Assembly (NCBI GenBank): GCA_009741485.1
Contig: CM019215.1
Span: 79,376,407 to 79,440,406, forward strand
DNA from: Malurus cyaneus samueli
Lineage: Eukaryota; Chordata; Aves; Passeriformes; Maluridae
Length of the DNA stretch: 64,000 nt
Direction: 5' to 3'
The position numbers and the translations under genes were made by a program. Position 1 is the first letter of the stretch; every line of letters starts with the position of its first letter. The notes beneath the pieces are model-generated. The model ran no database searches, was not told the DNA's origin, and saw only the letters and a program-made list of their open reading frames with translations. Below, in pieces: positions 1 to 11,555 of the stretch.

Positions 1-490
1 TTTTTTTTTTTTCGCTGTATGTTCTTGACGAATTGTTAGCTTACTCTGGCATTCTGGAATTCTCCAGATTCTCCAGATGACAAATCTGGAGTAAATAATG
101 CCCTGTCTTCCCAGAGTAATTGCTATCCTCACTAACTAGTGGCTATTTCTCAAAAGCACCAGCATTTGGATAGCAAAGAGAAACCACAGAAACGGTATCT
201 ACAAACAACTGGATGCAGATGAGACCGCAGGAGACAGGACAAACATGTAAATCTCATTTTTTAATTAATTTGCTCAGTACATATTAGATTTTTTATTTGT
301 ATCAGACCATTTTATGTGGGCTTTCAATTTGTTTACAAATTGACAAATTACAAGTATGGTAAAATCTCCATTTCTAAAATTAAATTCAATAAACACTTGC
401 TAATGGATAAGATTATATGAAGAAAATGAAGCCCTCATAATCCAAGGGGAAATGGTCAGTGACCACTGACACCCTTTAGACATACACAAA
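1..490. other. Unique AT-rich sequence, no gene seen
   Basis: The window opens inside a T run (positions 1-12), which could be the tail of a retroposed element lying outside the window. The rest is AT-rich DNA with no long open frame and no repeat family I recognise. Confidence 0.5.
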
Positions 491-1043
491 TCTGTGGGGC
501 TGGATGTCCACTCAAGGACACTGAGGCAGCTGATAGAAGAGCTCAGTGAGCACTTGCAATTTTTTTACCAGCAGGCCTGGATAGCTAGAGAAGTCTTGGC
601 CAGAGGCCATTAAATTTGGCATTTATCTACAAGAATGACAAGAAGTAGGATCCTTGGAACTACAGGCTGCTCAGCCTTACCTTGGTTCCAGGGAGGTCAT
701 GGAGCAGATCATCTTGAGTGACATCACATGAAATGTGCAAGACACGAGGGGACCTGGTCCAGCCAACATTAGTTTATCAAAGGCAGGTCGTGCTTGCCCA
801 ACCTGATCTCCTATTGTAATTTCATCCAGAGGTGATTTACTTTGTCTGCTAGTAGAATTTCTTCACAAAAGTCTTGTCAAGAACTGGGACAGGCTCCCCA
901 CAGAAGTGGTAGAGTCACCCTCCCCTGAAGATACTTTGAAGAAGTGTAAATGTGACCTTTGGGCACATGGTTTAGTGGTGGACTTGGCAGTGCTGGTTGG
1001 ACTTTATGATCTTAAAGGTCTTTTCCAACACAAACAATTCTAC
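491..1043 (+). mobile_element. CR1 LINE fragment, internally deleted
   Basis: This is a decayed non-LTR retrotransposon of the avian CR1 group. The first part (about 491-800) matches the reverse-transcriptase region of the LINE protein. Codons from 649 read DPWNYR, followed by SLT and VPG, and then, after a frameshift, MEQII. This is the familiar DPGNYRPVSLTSVPGK-MEQII block of CR1. The second part (about 883-1043) is the 3' end, with the usual 'gtggtagagtcacc', 'gacttggcagtg' and 'gatcttaaaggtcttttcc' words and a degenerate attctac terminus. A full CR1 has a long stretch between these parts, so an internal deletion is inferred. Stops and frameshifts make it non-coding; the 96-codon frame starting at 906 only reads through the 3' end into flanking DNA. 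Assignment rests on memory of the consensus. Confidence 0.85.
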
Positions 1044-2640
1044 GTTGCTATGACTCTTCTTTATTTTTTGTGTCTGGAATTTTTTTCCTCATGCTCTCAG
1101 CATGTTCTACACTGTGCTATTCCTTCAGAAGCTGGAACGTATTTGGGTTTCACATGTGGTTTGATCATGGTTACTCAGACTTGCAGATTTGTCTAGTGAG
1201 CTCTGTTTAATGGCACTCACCAGTATTGCTTTAAAACCATGACATTTCTGAGAAAAAAATCATTATTATTAATCTCAGAATTCTGTAGTCAATCTGCCTA
1301 TTGCTCCATGGGTGTGAATATGTGTTCACAGACACACACACACACACATAGGATTTGATCTATTGGATGATATTTGGCTCTTATTGGAGTGAGTACTTCA
1401 AAAGCAGTTGTAGCAGTGAGCAAATACATCAATATGAAGATCTTTAACTCTTTGACAAATATGGCATGGGATGTCTGCCTGAATGTCTTATCTCTAATCA
1501 AATTTTTCTTCAGGATCAATATACAGAATTTCTCTGTCTCTAAAAGTCTTGACATGAGTTTATGAACACCCTGCCTTTTAACAATATTTATTTTCTTGGG
1601 TTTTTTTTATAAGTTGGGAAAAAAACTCAAAACACAGGGAAAAAAAACATTCAGACACAAACTCATAAATTTAATGGACCTGTGTAATCCATCCAAAATA
1701 GTAAGAAAATATGGCCCAACATTCTTATCCTTTATGCCAAAACATTACAACTGATCCTAGCAATTTTTGTAAAGGACATGTAATAGAAAAGTTTGAGATA
1801 AATATTTGATAGTTTTAACATATACAGAGCTGGCAAACTAATGTGGAAGGACTCAAATATGAACATTATATCTTCAAGTATTGTAATTATTTTGCTTATT
1901 TTGTTTGGATTTAAATCCACCTAGCAAAAAAAAATTTAAAAAAAAATCATCAGTTCATATTTAATTGCCTGTATATGTATTGAAATAATGAGTTCTGGAT
2001 CTTTACATCTTTTTGGGGAGTGGAAAAGTTTGAGGGGCTATAAATAAGTAAGTGGGTTTGATTCTTGTTTGATTAAAAAAAAATAAAAATAAAAGAATAA
2101 ATCACCAAACCCACAACTCTTTCTTCCTAATCTCCAGTTATTCATAATGGAGTGGTAACGCCTTACTTCACAAGTATATGCATTGTGCATCTGGTGATGT
2201 GGAACTTCTGCTTAATTTTCCCTTGCTCTAGAAATAATACAGAAATATGCACTGGCTCTGGAAGCATTTTAATCTATTTTAAGCCAGAATGATAGATATG
2301 AAGAAAAAAGTCCTGTTTCTGTAAATGTGCTGTGATGCTGACTGTTCCACATGGCAGCAGTTTCAAACTGCCCTTTCCTGAAATATTTGTGGAGCTTTGG
2401 TGTTACTCTTCTAGTGGCACTGGCATATGAATTAGTAGTGTCCTGGCCCACATTACTCATCTCAACATCTGACTTTTGTGATGGACTTTGCTCATGTCAG
2501 CAGATTGCATTTGATGAACTGACTAGTTTATATCCATTGCTATGCTCAAATACATTTTGTTTCCTCCCTCATATGTTCTCTGTCAAGAGCTAGTAGAAAG
2601 TTTTATGTCTTAATACAATCAATACTTTTATGCATGGTTT
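1044..2640. other. Unique AT-rich sequence with short CA repeat
   Basis: No gene or mobile element is recognised. A short (AC)n run lies at 1331-1348 and several A or T runs at 1600-2090. The short open frames have no domain or codon bias that I can see. Confidence 0.45.
1331..1348. repeat. (AC)n microsatellite
   Basis: Nine uninterrupted AC units are visible. Confidence 0.9.
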
Positions 2641-3123
2641 GCTGCTGTGAGGTATGAAGTGGCAGCCTGTGTCTGGTGTCACCACATCTGCAGCAGTCAT
2701 TGCTGTGAAGACACCAGGATGCTTGAGTTGTCAATCTATGTGTCCCCTTGCTCAATTGGGAAAGCATCTGTGCCACCATCTGTGGCTGTTGTGACCATGA
2801 CAGCAGGTCTGGCACTTAACATGTTGTCAGGAAAGAAAGGTCTGTGTCCCTGGCTTTGCTCAGGGTACTGGTTATGCCCAATTCTGCTGACAGGTGCTCC
2901 AAGACAGCACATGATTTCCACACGTTGTCATATTTTTTGTCACTTGCTGATTTTAATTTTTGCCACCCTTTTACCTCTCTGTCTCCACTACAGTCGGATT
3001 AGCTACAAAATTAGCTCTATTTTCCATACTCTATTTTCCATAATTCCCACTTCCGTTGCAACTGTGCACAAACTTGGTGGTTATGATACTGTTGCTTTGG
3101 AATGTCACATGGAAGTGGTCATG
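2641..3123. other. Slightly GC-richer unique tract before the LTR
   Basis: Base composition here is more balanced than in the neighbours. It holds the start of a 209-codon open frame (2647-3276), but that frame runs on into the LTR at 3124 and shows no recognisable domain. I treat it as chance. The tract could be an unrecognised old repeat. Confidence 0.35.
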
Positions 3124-3463
3124 TGTCATGGTTTTACTTGGTCCGATTTTTGGTGGTGGGGGGATGGGACCAAGAAACCACAAATTGGTCTAGGAAGTTC
3201 TAGAAGTTTTCTCCTTCTTCTCCAGCAAAAGGAGCCCTACCCCCTGTGTTTTAGAGCCAATCCATCATGGCTCTGAGGTTGATGGACAGGCTGCTCATCA
3301 GGCCTGGGCCAATTGCACAGGTTGGTTACACCTCTGTGATGACGTATTGTCTGGTGCTTAAGAAGAATTCAAAACAAGATAGGGGGGGCCACTATGTAGT
3401 TTTTAGGTCATTAGTATGTAGTTTTAGTATCATGCACCGGGGAAAAACAGAGCAGGAGGGTGA

Positions 3464-3507
3464 GGAGATGTAAGAAAAAAAATGGGGAGATGTAAGAAAA
3501 AAAATGG
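3464..3507 (+). repeat. 22-bp tandem duplication in the LTR
   Basis: The segment beginning GGAGATGTAAG and ending in an A run plus TGG occurs twice head to tail with a 22-base period, inside the U3 part of the LTR. Confidence 0.8.
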
Positions 3508-4243
3508 AGACCCAAGATCACAGTTAGGAGAAGATGGTGATGGGTTGCTGTGCTGTGCTGTGGTTCTTGAGCATGGAGAAAATAAGTTGTTCTCGAAAGG
3601 ACTATTTCACCAATGAGAGACCTGAATAGAAAAAGGAGAGTGACCTTGCTCTGAGGGAAAAAAAAAAAAAACAACCTGGCCTTTGAGGACTGACTGAACT
3701 GATAGAAGCCAAAAATGAGGAAGAGCTTGGCCCCCCCATGATGTTTGAAGCGAGTTGATGCTAAGAAAATGTGTTCTGCGGGGAGGGAGAGGTGCTCCCG
3801 CTCAAGCAAGTGAAGCTGTGTTCTGCCAGGAGATTTGTGATAGTGGTCTTACGCTGCCGAAACAACGCAGTTTGGCCTTGAAGGACATTCTTTCCTTTCT
3901 CCTACGAGGTAAAGAAAAAAAACTCCCTCGCCACCAGCAGTTATACACTGACTGTTCTTGGGAAAAGAACTTCCACAGCTCGGAGCTGTAAGAACGTTTC
4001 TCCTATGATGCTGGACGACAACTGTAATGAGTATTTTGATCTATGTTAGACTTTCATTTCCTGTCCCCTGTGTGTGTGGGGAAAACATGGGGGGCTGGAG
4101 AGGGAGGACCTGGGAAAGAGACGAGTCCCGGAAAGGATAACAGTTGTCTTAAAATGTCCATTTTTATTTTTTCTTCTCCTTGTAAATTTTTCCCTTTCTT
4201 TGTTCCCCTCCCCGGTGCGGTAGCATTCTTAGTAGTTTGTAGT

Positions 4244-4249
4244 AATAAA
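4244..4249 (+). promoter_or_regulatory. LTR polyadenylation signal AATAAA
   Basis: A canonical AATAAA lies in the last sixth of the LTR at the expected R-region position. It fixes the transcriptional direction as plus, in agreement with the primer binding site. Confidence 0.6.
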
Positions 4250-4461
4250 TCTATTTTGCAACTTAAGTTATATAGCCTGTCTGACCATTCTCTGGAGCAC
4301 ATACGTATCCTTCTCCCAATTATGTTATGTTATCTGAAAGCCATAAATTTTCGTGTTAATTGGGCTTTTGCTCTCCCTTCTTCCTCTCTGGTGGGGGGAG
4401 AGAGTGTGCGAGTGGGTACAGTGCTTTTTGGCTTTCAGCACAGTCCAAACCACGACATTTT

Positions 4462-4479
4462 TGGTGCCATGACTCGGAT
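4462..4479 (+). other. Retroviral primer binding site, tRNA-His type
   Basis: TGGTGCCATGACTCGGAT begins 4 bases after the LTR end. It differs by one base from the tRNA-His-type site known from HERV-H (TGGTGCCGTGACTCGGAT). The change is G to A at a CpG, as expected from cytosine deamination. The TGG start complements the CCA end of a tRNA. This supports both the LTR border and the plus orientation. Confidence 0.8.
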
Positions 4480-5170
4480 TGGGAAAAATCAGGTTTTAAA
4501 CCCACGACACCGTGTAAGACTCTGCTCCCAAAAACTTTCTTAGTGCTATCCTCCAGCTGTCTGGGAAGTTTGGTCACTTCTCCCAGAGCTTCCTCTTCAC
4601 CACCCATGACACCCAGGAGTCCTTCAGCACCATCCATAATTCAGTAAGTTTCTCACACTGCTTTCTGCATGTCCAGCAGTTTCTCATGATATCTCTTGTT
4701 CTGTGTCCTTGTCAGTTAGGTGAACTTGCTTAAACTAATAATTTACCTGAAGGCCTTAATATGACACCCTAATTAAACTTCTTATCACCATGAAGTGTTA
4801 GAGGAAAACCCCAAAGACTTTCTAGCCTTACTGATGTCTCTTTTTTTCCTAATAGAGTGTGGTGGGGAGCATATTGGAAAATCGAGTTTACTCAGTACCA
4901 TACATTTAGGTGTTTTGAGCAATGGGGAGGCAAAGCACCTCCAAAGCTTCTGGAAGTGGCTGGAAGCAGGTTCAGAGGCCTGTCTTAGAAAGCGACAGCA
5001 ATAGACCGGTGGAAAGAAACAGCAGAACGGAAAGAGATGGTGACATTCAGAGGTCTCTGTGAAATTGTGGCAATTATACACATTCCTAAGAAAAGAAAGG
5101 ATTGGAGCAATCAGATGTGACAATGGAATAACCTCCACCAGTTCTTACTACCCTTTAGAAAAGGAGAGCC
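4480..5170 (+). mobile_element. Decayed proviral leader, possible gag start
   Basis: Internal sequence follows the primer site. It contains a donor-like CAG|GTAAG-type word (TTCAGTAAGT near 4640) and an acceptor-like pyrimidine tract ending TAATAG near 4856, which could be remnants of viral splice sites. An ATG at 4922 opens a 44-codon frame beginning MGRQSTSK. This fits the Met-Gly N-myristoylation pattern common at Gag starts, but the frame soon hits a stop. Beyond about 5170 I no longer see viral character, so the provirus is truncated and has no protease, polymerase or envelope region here. The gag reading is an inference; the presence of leader sequence is firmer. Confidence 0.45.
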
Positions 5171-5728
5171 GTCTTTTACTATCATAATTTTTATTTTTTC
5201 AGAAGTTTATCAGTTGTAGAAATAGCATGAATACTTAAAACATAGTGTAAGAAATGGTGAGTTTTAAAACCATGCTAGGGGTACAATGCCCAGAAGCATT
5301 TTCTTGATCTCTATTATCAGGCATCATGGACATGTCTTTTCCCTTTAGTACGATGCATATCACTTGTTCACTTTGGTTAATGTAATTTCTAAAGAAGGTG
5401 TTGCACTTCCAGGAAACAACTGTTGCACAAAGCATTGTGTCCTTGTAAATTATGATTCCGAAGAAAGTGTAAGTCTGATTCTCTCCAATACATTGGAATG
5501 TCAAAAAAGCTGAAAAAACCCTGGGTGTGAAATCACTCACTAATGTAAAAGGAGAGCAAAACTCAATGTTTCTGTTTAGAAATAAAACTCATCTACAGAT
5601 ATCTAATCAAAGAATTATCAGAAGAAAAAAGTGTTTTATGCAAAACCAAACAACTGCATTTCATATTCTTATAACTATATTATTATTTTGAATTGTGCAA
5701 ATGCATTTATTTTTGTTTTGTTTAATAG
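5171..5728. other. AT-rich tract between two LTRs
   Basis: No gene seen. It could hold further decayed proviral sequence, but nothing recognisable remains. Confidence 0.4.
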
Positions 5729-6284
5729 TGTCGGCATTTAATCCCAGGAAGCAACTAAACACCTCACTGCCACTTGCTCACTCCTCTGCCCTAGTGGGAT
5801 GGTAAAGAGATTCAGAACTCTAAAAGTGAGAAAACTATGGGTTGAGAAAATAATAGGGTTTTTTTTGTTTTGTTTTTTTTTTTTTGTAATATAATTGTTA
5901 TTAAAGAAAAACCACAGAAAAAGAACATCTAAGGACAGACAAGCGATGCAAATTGAAAGACTTTCTCACTACCAACCAGCTGATGCCCATCCAGCTCCCA
6001 AGCAGTATCCCTCAGCACCAACCACTCCTGCAGCTATCCACGGTAAGCACGGCATCACATATTATAGTCGTGGTCATCTGTCCTGGCTGTATCCCCTTTT
6101 CAAATTCTTGTACGCCCCAGTCCATCTGTTGTGGGTTGAGGTGAGAAGCAGAAAAGGCTTTGGCCCTGCTCAGCCGTAATGAAAACATCCTTGTTTTACC
6201 AATTTGTTTCCAGCACAAATCCAGAACACATCCCCATACCAGCTACTCTGAAGAAGTCTAATTCTACACCCTCCAAAACCTGCA
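5729..6284 (-). mobile_element. Solo LTR, ERVL-type passerine family
   Basis: The plus strand reads from TGTCGGCATTTAATCCCAG, through 'cactcctctgccctagtgg' and 'gtgagaaaac', to 'gagaagcagaaaaggc', 'ccataccagctac' and CCAAAACCTGCA. This is the whole length of an LTR family common in songbirds and shared with the copy at 55251. In the sense orientation (known for the family) the LTR begins TGTGCTGGTTTT, so this copy lies on the minus strand. A T-rich expansion (5858-5885) interrupts the middle. No internal retroviral sequence flanks it, so it is a solo LTR. The flanks AATAG and AAAGG do not give a clear target duplication. Confidence 0.8.
5858..5885. repeat. T-rich run inside LTR
   Basis: A mostly T tract with single G interruptions lies inside the LTR at 5729-6284, replacing sequence that is mixed in related copies. 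Confidence 0.8.
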
Positions 6285-7007
6285 AAAAGGATTAAAGTGC
6301 ACTTCACCCTCCACCCTTGTTTTCCAGCGTATAGGGCCACATGGAAAAATACTTCTTCAGACACCAATATCTTCTTTTCTATCTGACAGTGCTGCACAGA
6401 AACTCATAGAAGTAACAGGACTCTTTTCTAGTTGTGGAAAGTAAAGTTTGTGTATAAATCTTGGCATTTAAAAGAAAATCAGGACTGGAGGCTTCTGGAC
6501 AACCACTCGTTAGGTCAAAGGTCCAGCGCAACAGAATGGGTTGGGCTGAAATGGCACTTTTCCCTTTACAATTGAGAAAAAAAAAAAATCAATAATTTAC
6601 TCTTTAATAGTAGCTATTTAGGAGAACTTAGGGAACTTTTGAGGTTCCTTTCAAAAAAAAACAGATAGCTTGTGGGAAGATGAGTGCATGCTTTTTTTTT
6701 AAATAGATATTTGGAAGACAGACACAGAACTTGCAACTTCTTGTAACCAATTCTTCAGCCAACTGAAAAATGGTTGCAGAAAGAATTTGATTAAGTCATG
6801 TGTGTTTTCAGTTTGATCTTCAAAAATACTCAGAAAAGAGAGCTTAGAAAATGCAAAGAAATTTATCAGGATGTTTTTGTAAAAGAATGCTTTTTAGGAG
6901 TTTTTATAAGTATTTAATTCTAAAAATAAATTATTTTTCATTATGAGAAAAATGTCTTATTTAAGATTGGCATTTTTAAAACTATGAAAAGGAGCTAGTT
7001 ACATTTC
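6285..7007. other. AT-rich unique tract
   Basis: No gene. Around 6531-6560 the words 'gaatgggttgggctgaaatgg' resemble the 3' terminus of a CR1 in reverse orientation, but the match is too short to annotate separately. Confidence 0.4.
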
Positions 7008-7056
7008 AGACTTGATCTTACAGGTCATTTCTAGTGTAAGCAATTCTATGATTTTG
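7008..7056 (+). mobile_element. CR1 LINE 3'-terminal scrap
   Basis: About 50 bases match only the extreme 3' end of CR1: 'gacttgatcttacaggtc' followed by 'gcaattctatgatttt'. This is an extreme 5' truncation, typical of target-primed LINE insertion, or what is left after decay. Confidence 0.6.
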
Positions 7057-8400
7057 TGCAGATAAAATCAAATTGTTTTGCCTCATATTTAGTGGTGGGT
7101 TTGAATATAAGTGTTTGCCAGAGCATTAAGATCTTGCTGTGCAGAATATTTAAACATAATGAAGAACTTTGTTTTGCTGAATATAAACATTCTATTGCAA
7201 CTACTTAGGTAAAACAGACTAAAATGTATCGATCTGAGCTCCATGACGATGGATCTTCAATACTTCTAGCTGGGCAGAGATATTTAATGTTAACCTTTGT
7301 AAATCTGTGTAAAGATATGCTTATGGATGACACAGATGTGCTTATCTAGAACAGTGAAATAGTGTCCACTCTGATCATATTATGAATACAGCTCATGTGT
7401 GCACAACACAAAATATCACAATCCACTCAGCTGAGCCGCAGTGGGACAGGAGTTTAAATGCTCTTTGTAGCATCAGAGACAAGTGACTGAATCTTCCAGT
7501 GCATCTGCCTCTAACTGTTAGGGAAATTCACCTTCTGCCTTATAGGAAAGGTCTGGAGGGACTACAGCTGTGATGTAGTGCTTCTTTTCCTCCTCATTTG
7601 TTCCTATCCATCCATCCATCCCTGACTTAGACAGAGCAGAACAGAGAATCCATTTAGAAATTTTAAACTGACATTATAAGACAATAGTGCTCAACAGGTA
7701 GCTGAAGGTCAGTGGTTTCCATGAAAGCACTAAGGCAGTTTTGAATTGAATTCCCAAGGGGATGTGCTATTTCCTTCCATGAACGTTCTCTCATCAGATA
7801 GTAGTGACAAAGAAGCAGAAATTTTAATTAAAGATTTAAGTAAGCAAAAAATCTATACAAGTGTCTGCTCTCTTCATTACTCTCAAAGAACTTTCAAATG
7901 TATTATTTTGCAAGAATATTTAGATAAAATTTCTTAATATATATTTTTTATTACTTTTAGAAAATACAAACCCTTGCCTCTCCCCTCCATGTGAGAGAAT
8001 CTAATGTTAAACCGGAATATTGCAGTATTTCCTTTCCCCCTGCCAGTTTGGGGGAAAAAAAAAAAAAAAAAAAGGGTACATGGGTATTAGTCTTTATTAA
8101 AAATTGCTTGGGTTTTGCTTTTAAACATATTTTACAATGTAAAAATACCCATTTTATAATAAGATTAAACAAATTGTACTTATGTATTCCAAGTAATTGA
8201 ATCTCTTATATCACTGTTTATACTTTTACTGTTTCTTTTCTTTTACATGTCTGAACTCATCCTAGCAGTATCTGCACTTAGATAATTAAAATTCACTTAA
8301 TTATGACTTAACTTGAAAGACGCACAGTTAAAGAACCTATAAGTAAAGTCTTAGGAACAATTAAACAAATTTAGTAAAAGTGAAATATTCTGCTGTGACT
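7057..8400. other. AT-rich tract with short simple repeats
   Basis: No gene or larger mobile element is recognised. It includes a short (ATCC)n run near 7605-7620 and a 20-base A run near 8054-8073. Confidence 0.45.
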
Positions 8401-8447
8401 TCGTTCAACCTAAGGCTGCTGTGCCTTGTGCTCTCACCAGGCTCTGT
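8401..8447. repeat. 47-bp copy of a segment from 11744-11790
   Basis: This segment is identical to 11744-11790 at 46 of 47 positions in the same orientation, the one difference being C versus T at the sixth base. Identity ends abruptly at both sides. The downstream copy lies inside an old CR1; this one stands alone in unrelated AT-rich DNA. It may be a short local templated duplication rather than an independent LINE insertion. Confidence 0.85.
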
Positions 8448-11260
8448 TCAAGGTTTTCTATTACTAAGCTCATGAAACACATGGTTAACACTTGACAATT
8501 GCTAAGTTTTGTTTTATACATATCCATGTTTCCTGACTTTCTGGAAGAGGAATCGGTATTATTAGACAGCTATGAGAAAGTTGACATTTTCAGCCCTAAA
8601 AACTCATAGCTTCAGGATACTTCATGTTCTTCATGAGCTTCCAACTGATTTCATCCACTCATATGGTTATTTTACTTAACTATCCAAAAACAATTACATA
8701 AAAACATAGACGAAAAAAACCCAAACCAAAATAAGCCTACTCCACTAAAAAAGATGACAGGCTGGGTGAATTTGGCTGGGAGTGGTTTGGAAAAAATTTC
8801 CTCTAATCTGTAAAATGGTGGCCTATTGCATCAGAAACCAGGGACTATGAACTAAGAGGTCAGTATATCGGTTATATTGAGTCTCCAATCTTGTAGGGTC
8901 CTGGAGAAGATTAAATATTCATGGATATTGGTCTGTTTTTTTTTTTTAAAACAATTATATTTTTAAACAATTAACTTTTTTTGTTAAGAAAATAAAAAGG
9001 TCGCCTGAGCACTAGAGCCAGAAAAAAAGTAGTACTGCAGGTATAGGGGGGATGTACTCCTCCACAGTAAGTGTTTCACCATCCCTTTACTACTCTGATG
9101 GCTCATACTACTGCATTTTGTACTGCCAGTGTACTCTGGGACAGAAAACATTCAACCAAGGAGTAATTCTGGCTGAAGTTCTCCTCTCAGAACCTAGCAC
9201 TGGAAAAAACTGTGTTGACCAACTCTCAAGCAAATTACATTTGCTTTTTCATTAAAATTTTTCTCCAGGGAAGTATTTAAAACCACATCCTCTACAGAAT
9301 GAAGGTGTTTTGTTTTCCCCCTTTTTTTTCTTACAGATCCTTTTTTCTATGTTTTATAATATTAACTGCTGATATATAACCTTTGAACTTATCTGTCTCC
9401 TTCTCATTCCCTAGTGACGGATAATTGCTCATTTGTAAATTACTAGCTAGCTGTGCATGCAATCTGGCACATGGCAAGAAAAAAGGATAAATATATCCTG
9501 CTCGTAACAATTATGAGTTTAATTTAAGTTGTATTAATTTTCATTTACCTAAGGAGCTCATTTTAAAATTTATTGGAAAAAAAGTCTAAAAATATAACTC
9601 CTGATTTGAGAATGTGGTTTATTAAACATAGTAATATCCTGACTAATTATCATGGGAAGAATAAGATTGATTATTTTAAGTCTAGATGAGATTACTGCAA
9701 TGTGAATTTGACTAATAGAAGAGCCTGTGGGGGCAGTTCATGGGTGGTTACATTAGGGCTTTGACAATGTTTTCTTGATGAAGCAAATCAATCCAACATT
9801 GTCTATGAAGCCCTGTAAACGCCGTCAGAGTGGAAAGTTTCGCATATGCCCAGGTACTTTGCCAAGTACTTTGGTACTTTACCAAAAGAAAAGATCCTCT
9901 CCTCTGATGTAGTTTCTGACCTGCTCTCATTATCTCCTGACCATGATCAGAGGAACAGCAATGCCACCATAACCTCACAGACAGACATATGGAACTTACA
10001 GTTTCAGTGTTACTATCCTGTTTAAATGCAGGGTAAATCAGAGTTCTTCAGAAAAACAGAATGTTGTTTAGGTTCCCTACAAAATCAGCAGTTTGCCATC
10101 TAAAAATTAAAGTCAGATTTTTTAAATGTTTGAATCAAGGAAGAGTTTAATTAGGTTTCAATACCTTTAGTTATTACTGCTATAGAAAATTGTCAGGACT
10201 TGTTACTCACTGATATCTTTTCCACAGACATGATGTTATTTACTGTGAGCCAATCTTTGCATCATTACACATACGAAAAGTTTTAAAAAATAGTGAAAGA
10301 AGCAATAATATGCTTTACTTGACATTAGTAGAAGAAATATGTGGGAGACTGTAATTAAAATCCAGGTCCATCTGACGTCTATCTCCAGAGCATTACTTAT
10401 TTAAATGAAATTAGTATTTTACTTCTAGGCCAAATTCATCAATGAACTGAAGTACTAGAAGTTTCATATGGGATCTGTGCCTACATATCTTTCCAGATTG
10501 GGGAGTGGAAAATAAATCTTAACAAATATAAGAATTTGAAAAAGTGGTTGTTTAGTTTAAATAATATTTAAGTGTTATCATTGGAAAGGAAAACTATTGC
10601 TATTAAGAACAGTTATTCTAAAGTCTAAATACTTCTTGAAATAAATGTTGCCTATATACTCATATATACCAAGACCATCACACTTCTTGGGATCAACAAG
10701 TCCATTTCATGTCTTTAGAAATCTAATCAGCCAAAATCAAACCCAGACCAACAGCAATAACAACGAAATAGAAAAATCTACCTGAAAAGAAAAAAAAAAA
10801 AAATTGCTGAAATACATTTTTTAAAAAATAACTTTGACAGAATGAAAGAATTCCTAGCAATTTTCACAGTCAGGATGCACAGGACTCTGAATTATTCCAT
10901 ACTTTGAGCATTTACTTCATAAAATATTTGAGACAAATCCTTTCTTTCTGAGAGTAGTTGAATGTTTATATATAGATACATATGGATTACACAGATAACA
11001 GCATAGAGAGATATAGAGACGTATGTCTTTTTAAGAGAGTACTTTAAACCTCCAACTATGAGATGTGCAGAGTTAGTGTGAAAGAAATCTCTCTTATTTA
11101 TGCCATCTTTTTCTGCTTAAAAATACTTTTATACACCTGAATATCTTTGTAGCCTAAATTAATCTATTCTCATTTTGTTTTCATTCTTTGCTCTTATTAT
11201 GTCCGAGTGTTGTGTATTGTTTGCTTTTTCGTTGCTCACATGGTTTTGGATGTTTTGTTC
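8448..11260. other. Unique AT-rich DNA
   Basis: No gene, RNA gene or mobile element is recognised. Open frames are short and unremarkable. Homopolymer runs occur near 8939-8948, 9322-9330 and 10789-10803. Confidence 0.45.
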
Positions 11261-11315
11261 TTGGTTTGGTTTGGTTTGGTTTGGTTTGGTTTGGTTTGGT
11301 TTGGTTTGGTTTGGT
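11261..11315. repeat. (TTGGT)11 pentanucleotide microsatellite
   Basis: Eleven perfect tandem TTGGT units span 55 bases. They account for the repetitive open frames on both strands here (FGLVW-type and KPNQT-type repeats), which are not proteins. Confidence 0.95.
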
Positions 11316-11555
11316 TGTTTCCGTGGGATAAAATGCACTCAGTTTGTTCTGCTTATTTCTTAACATGAGAGGGTCTTTTAAAGATCTCCATCATGTGCTC
11401 TCAGACTGCAGCAGACCACCTCACATCCCTAACAGACTTTATGCTCTGATTGGCAAATGTGAGGAATTGAAAGAAACAGTGATGCTCTGTGGGTACCTGA
11501 GCAGTTCCTTGTGCTGTGCTGCGATTCTGGCTGTGCCTGTGTCACTGAACCCTCA
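11316..11555. other. Unique tract upstream of CR1
   Basis: Short mixed-composition sequence, no gene recognised. Confidence 0.35.

Larger units (their letters stand above)
3124..4457 (+). mobile_element. 5' LTR of an endogenous retrovirus (ERV1-like, tRNA-His primed)
   Basis: The borders are set by imperfect inverted termini, TGTCATGGTTT at 3124 and AAACCACGACA ending at 4457, giving the TG...CA ends of a retroviral LTR. A polyadenylation signal AATAAA sits at 4244-4249, about 210 bases before the 3' end, so the element reads on the plus strand. A primer binding site follows 4 bases downstream. At 1334 bp it is long for an LTR. A 22-bp tandem duplication lies at 3464-3507, and an unnoticed nested insertion is possible. 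It is a provirus 5' end, not a solo LTR, because viral leader sequence follows. No matching 3' LTR is seen in the window. Confidence 0.8.

Noticed and set aside
906..1196. 96-codon plus frame
   Set aside because: Starts within the CR1 3' end and runs on into flanking DNA; not an independent gene.
2647..3276. 209-codon plus-strand frame, the longest in the window
   Set aside because: It crosses the border of the LTR at 3124 and shows no domain or splice-supported structure. Most likely chance.
4043..4647. Frames of 82-166 codons on both strands
   Set aside because: They lie in the U3/R/U5 part of the LTR and the primer site region, not in a viral gene.
11175..11366. Repetitive open frames on both strands
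   Set aside because: They come only from the (TTGGT)11 array.
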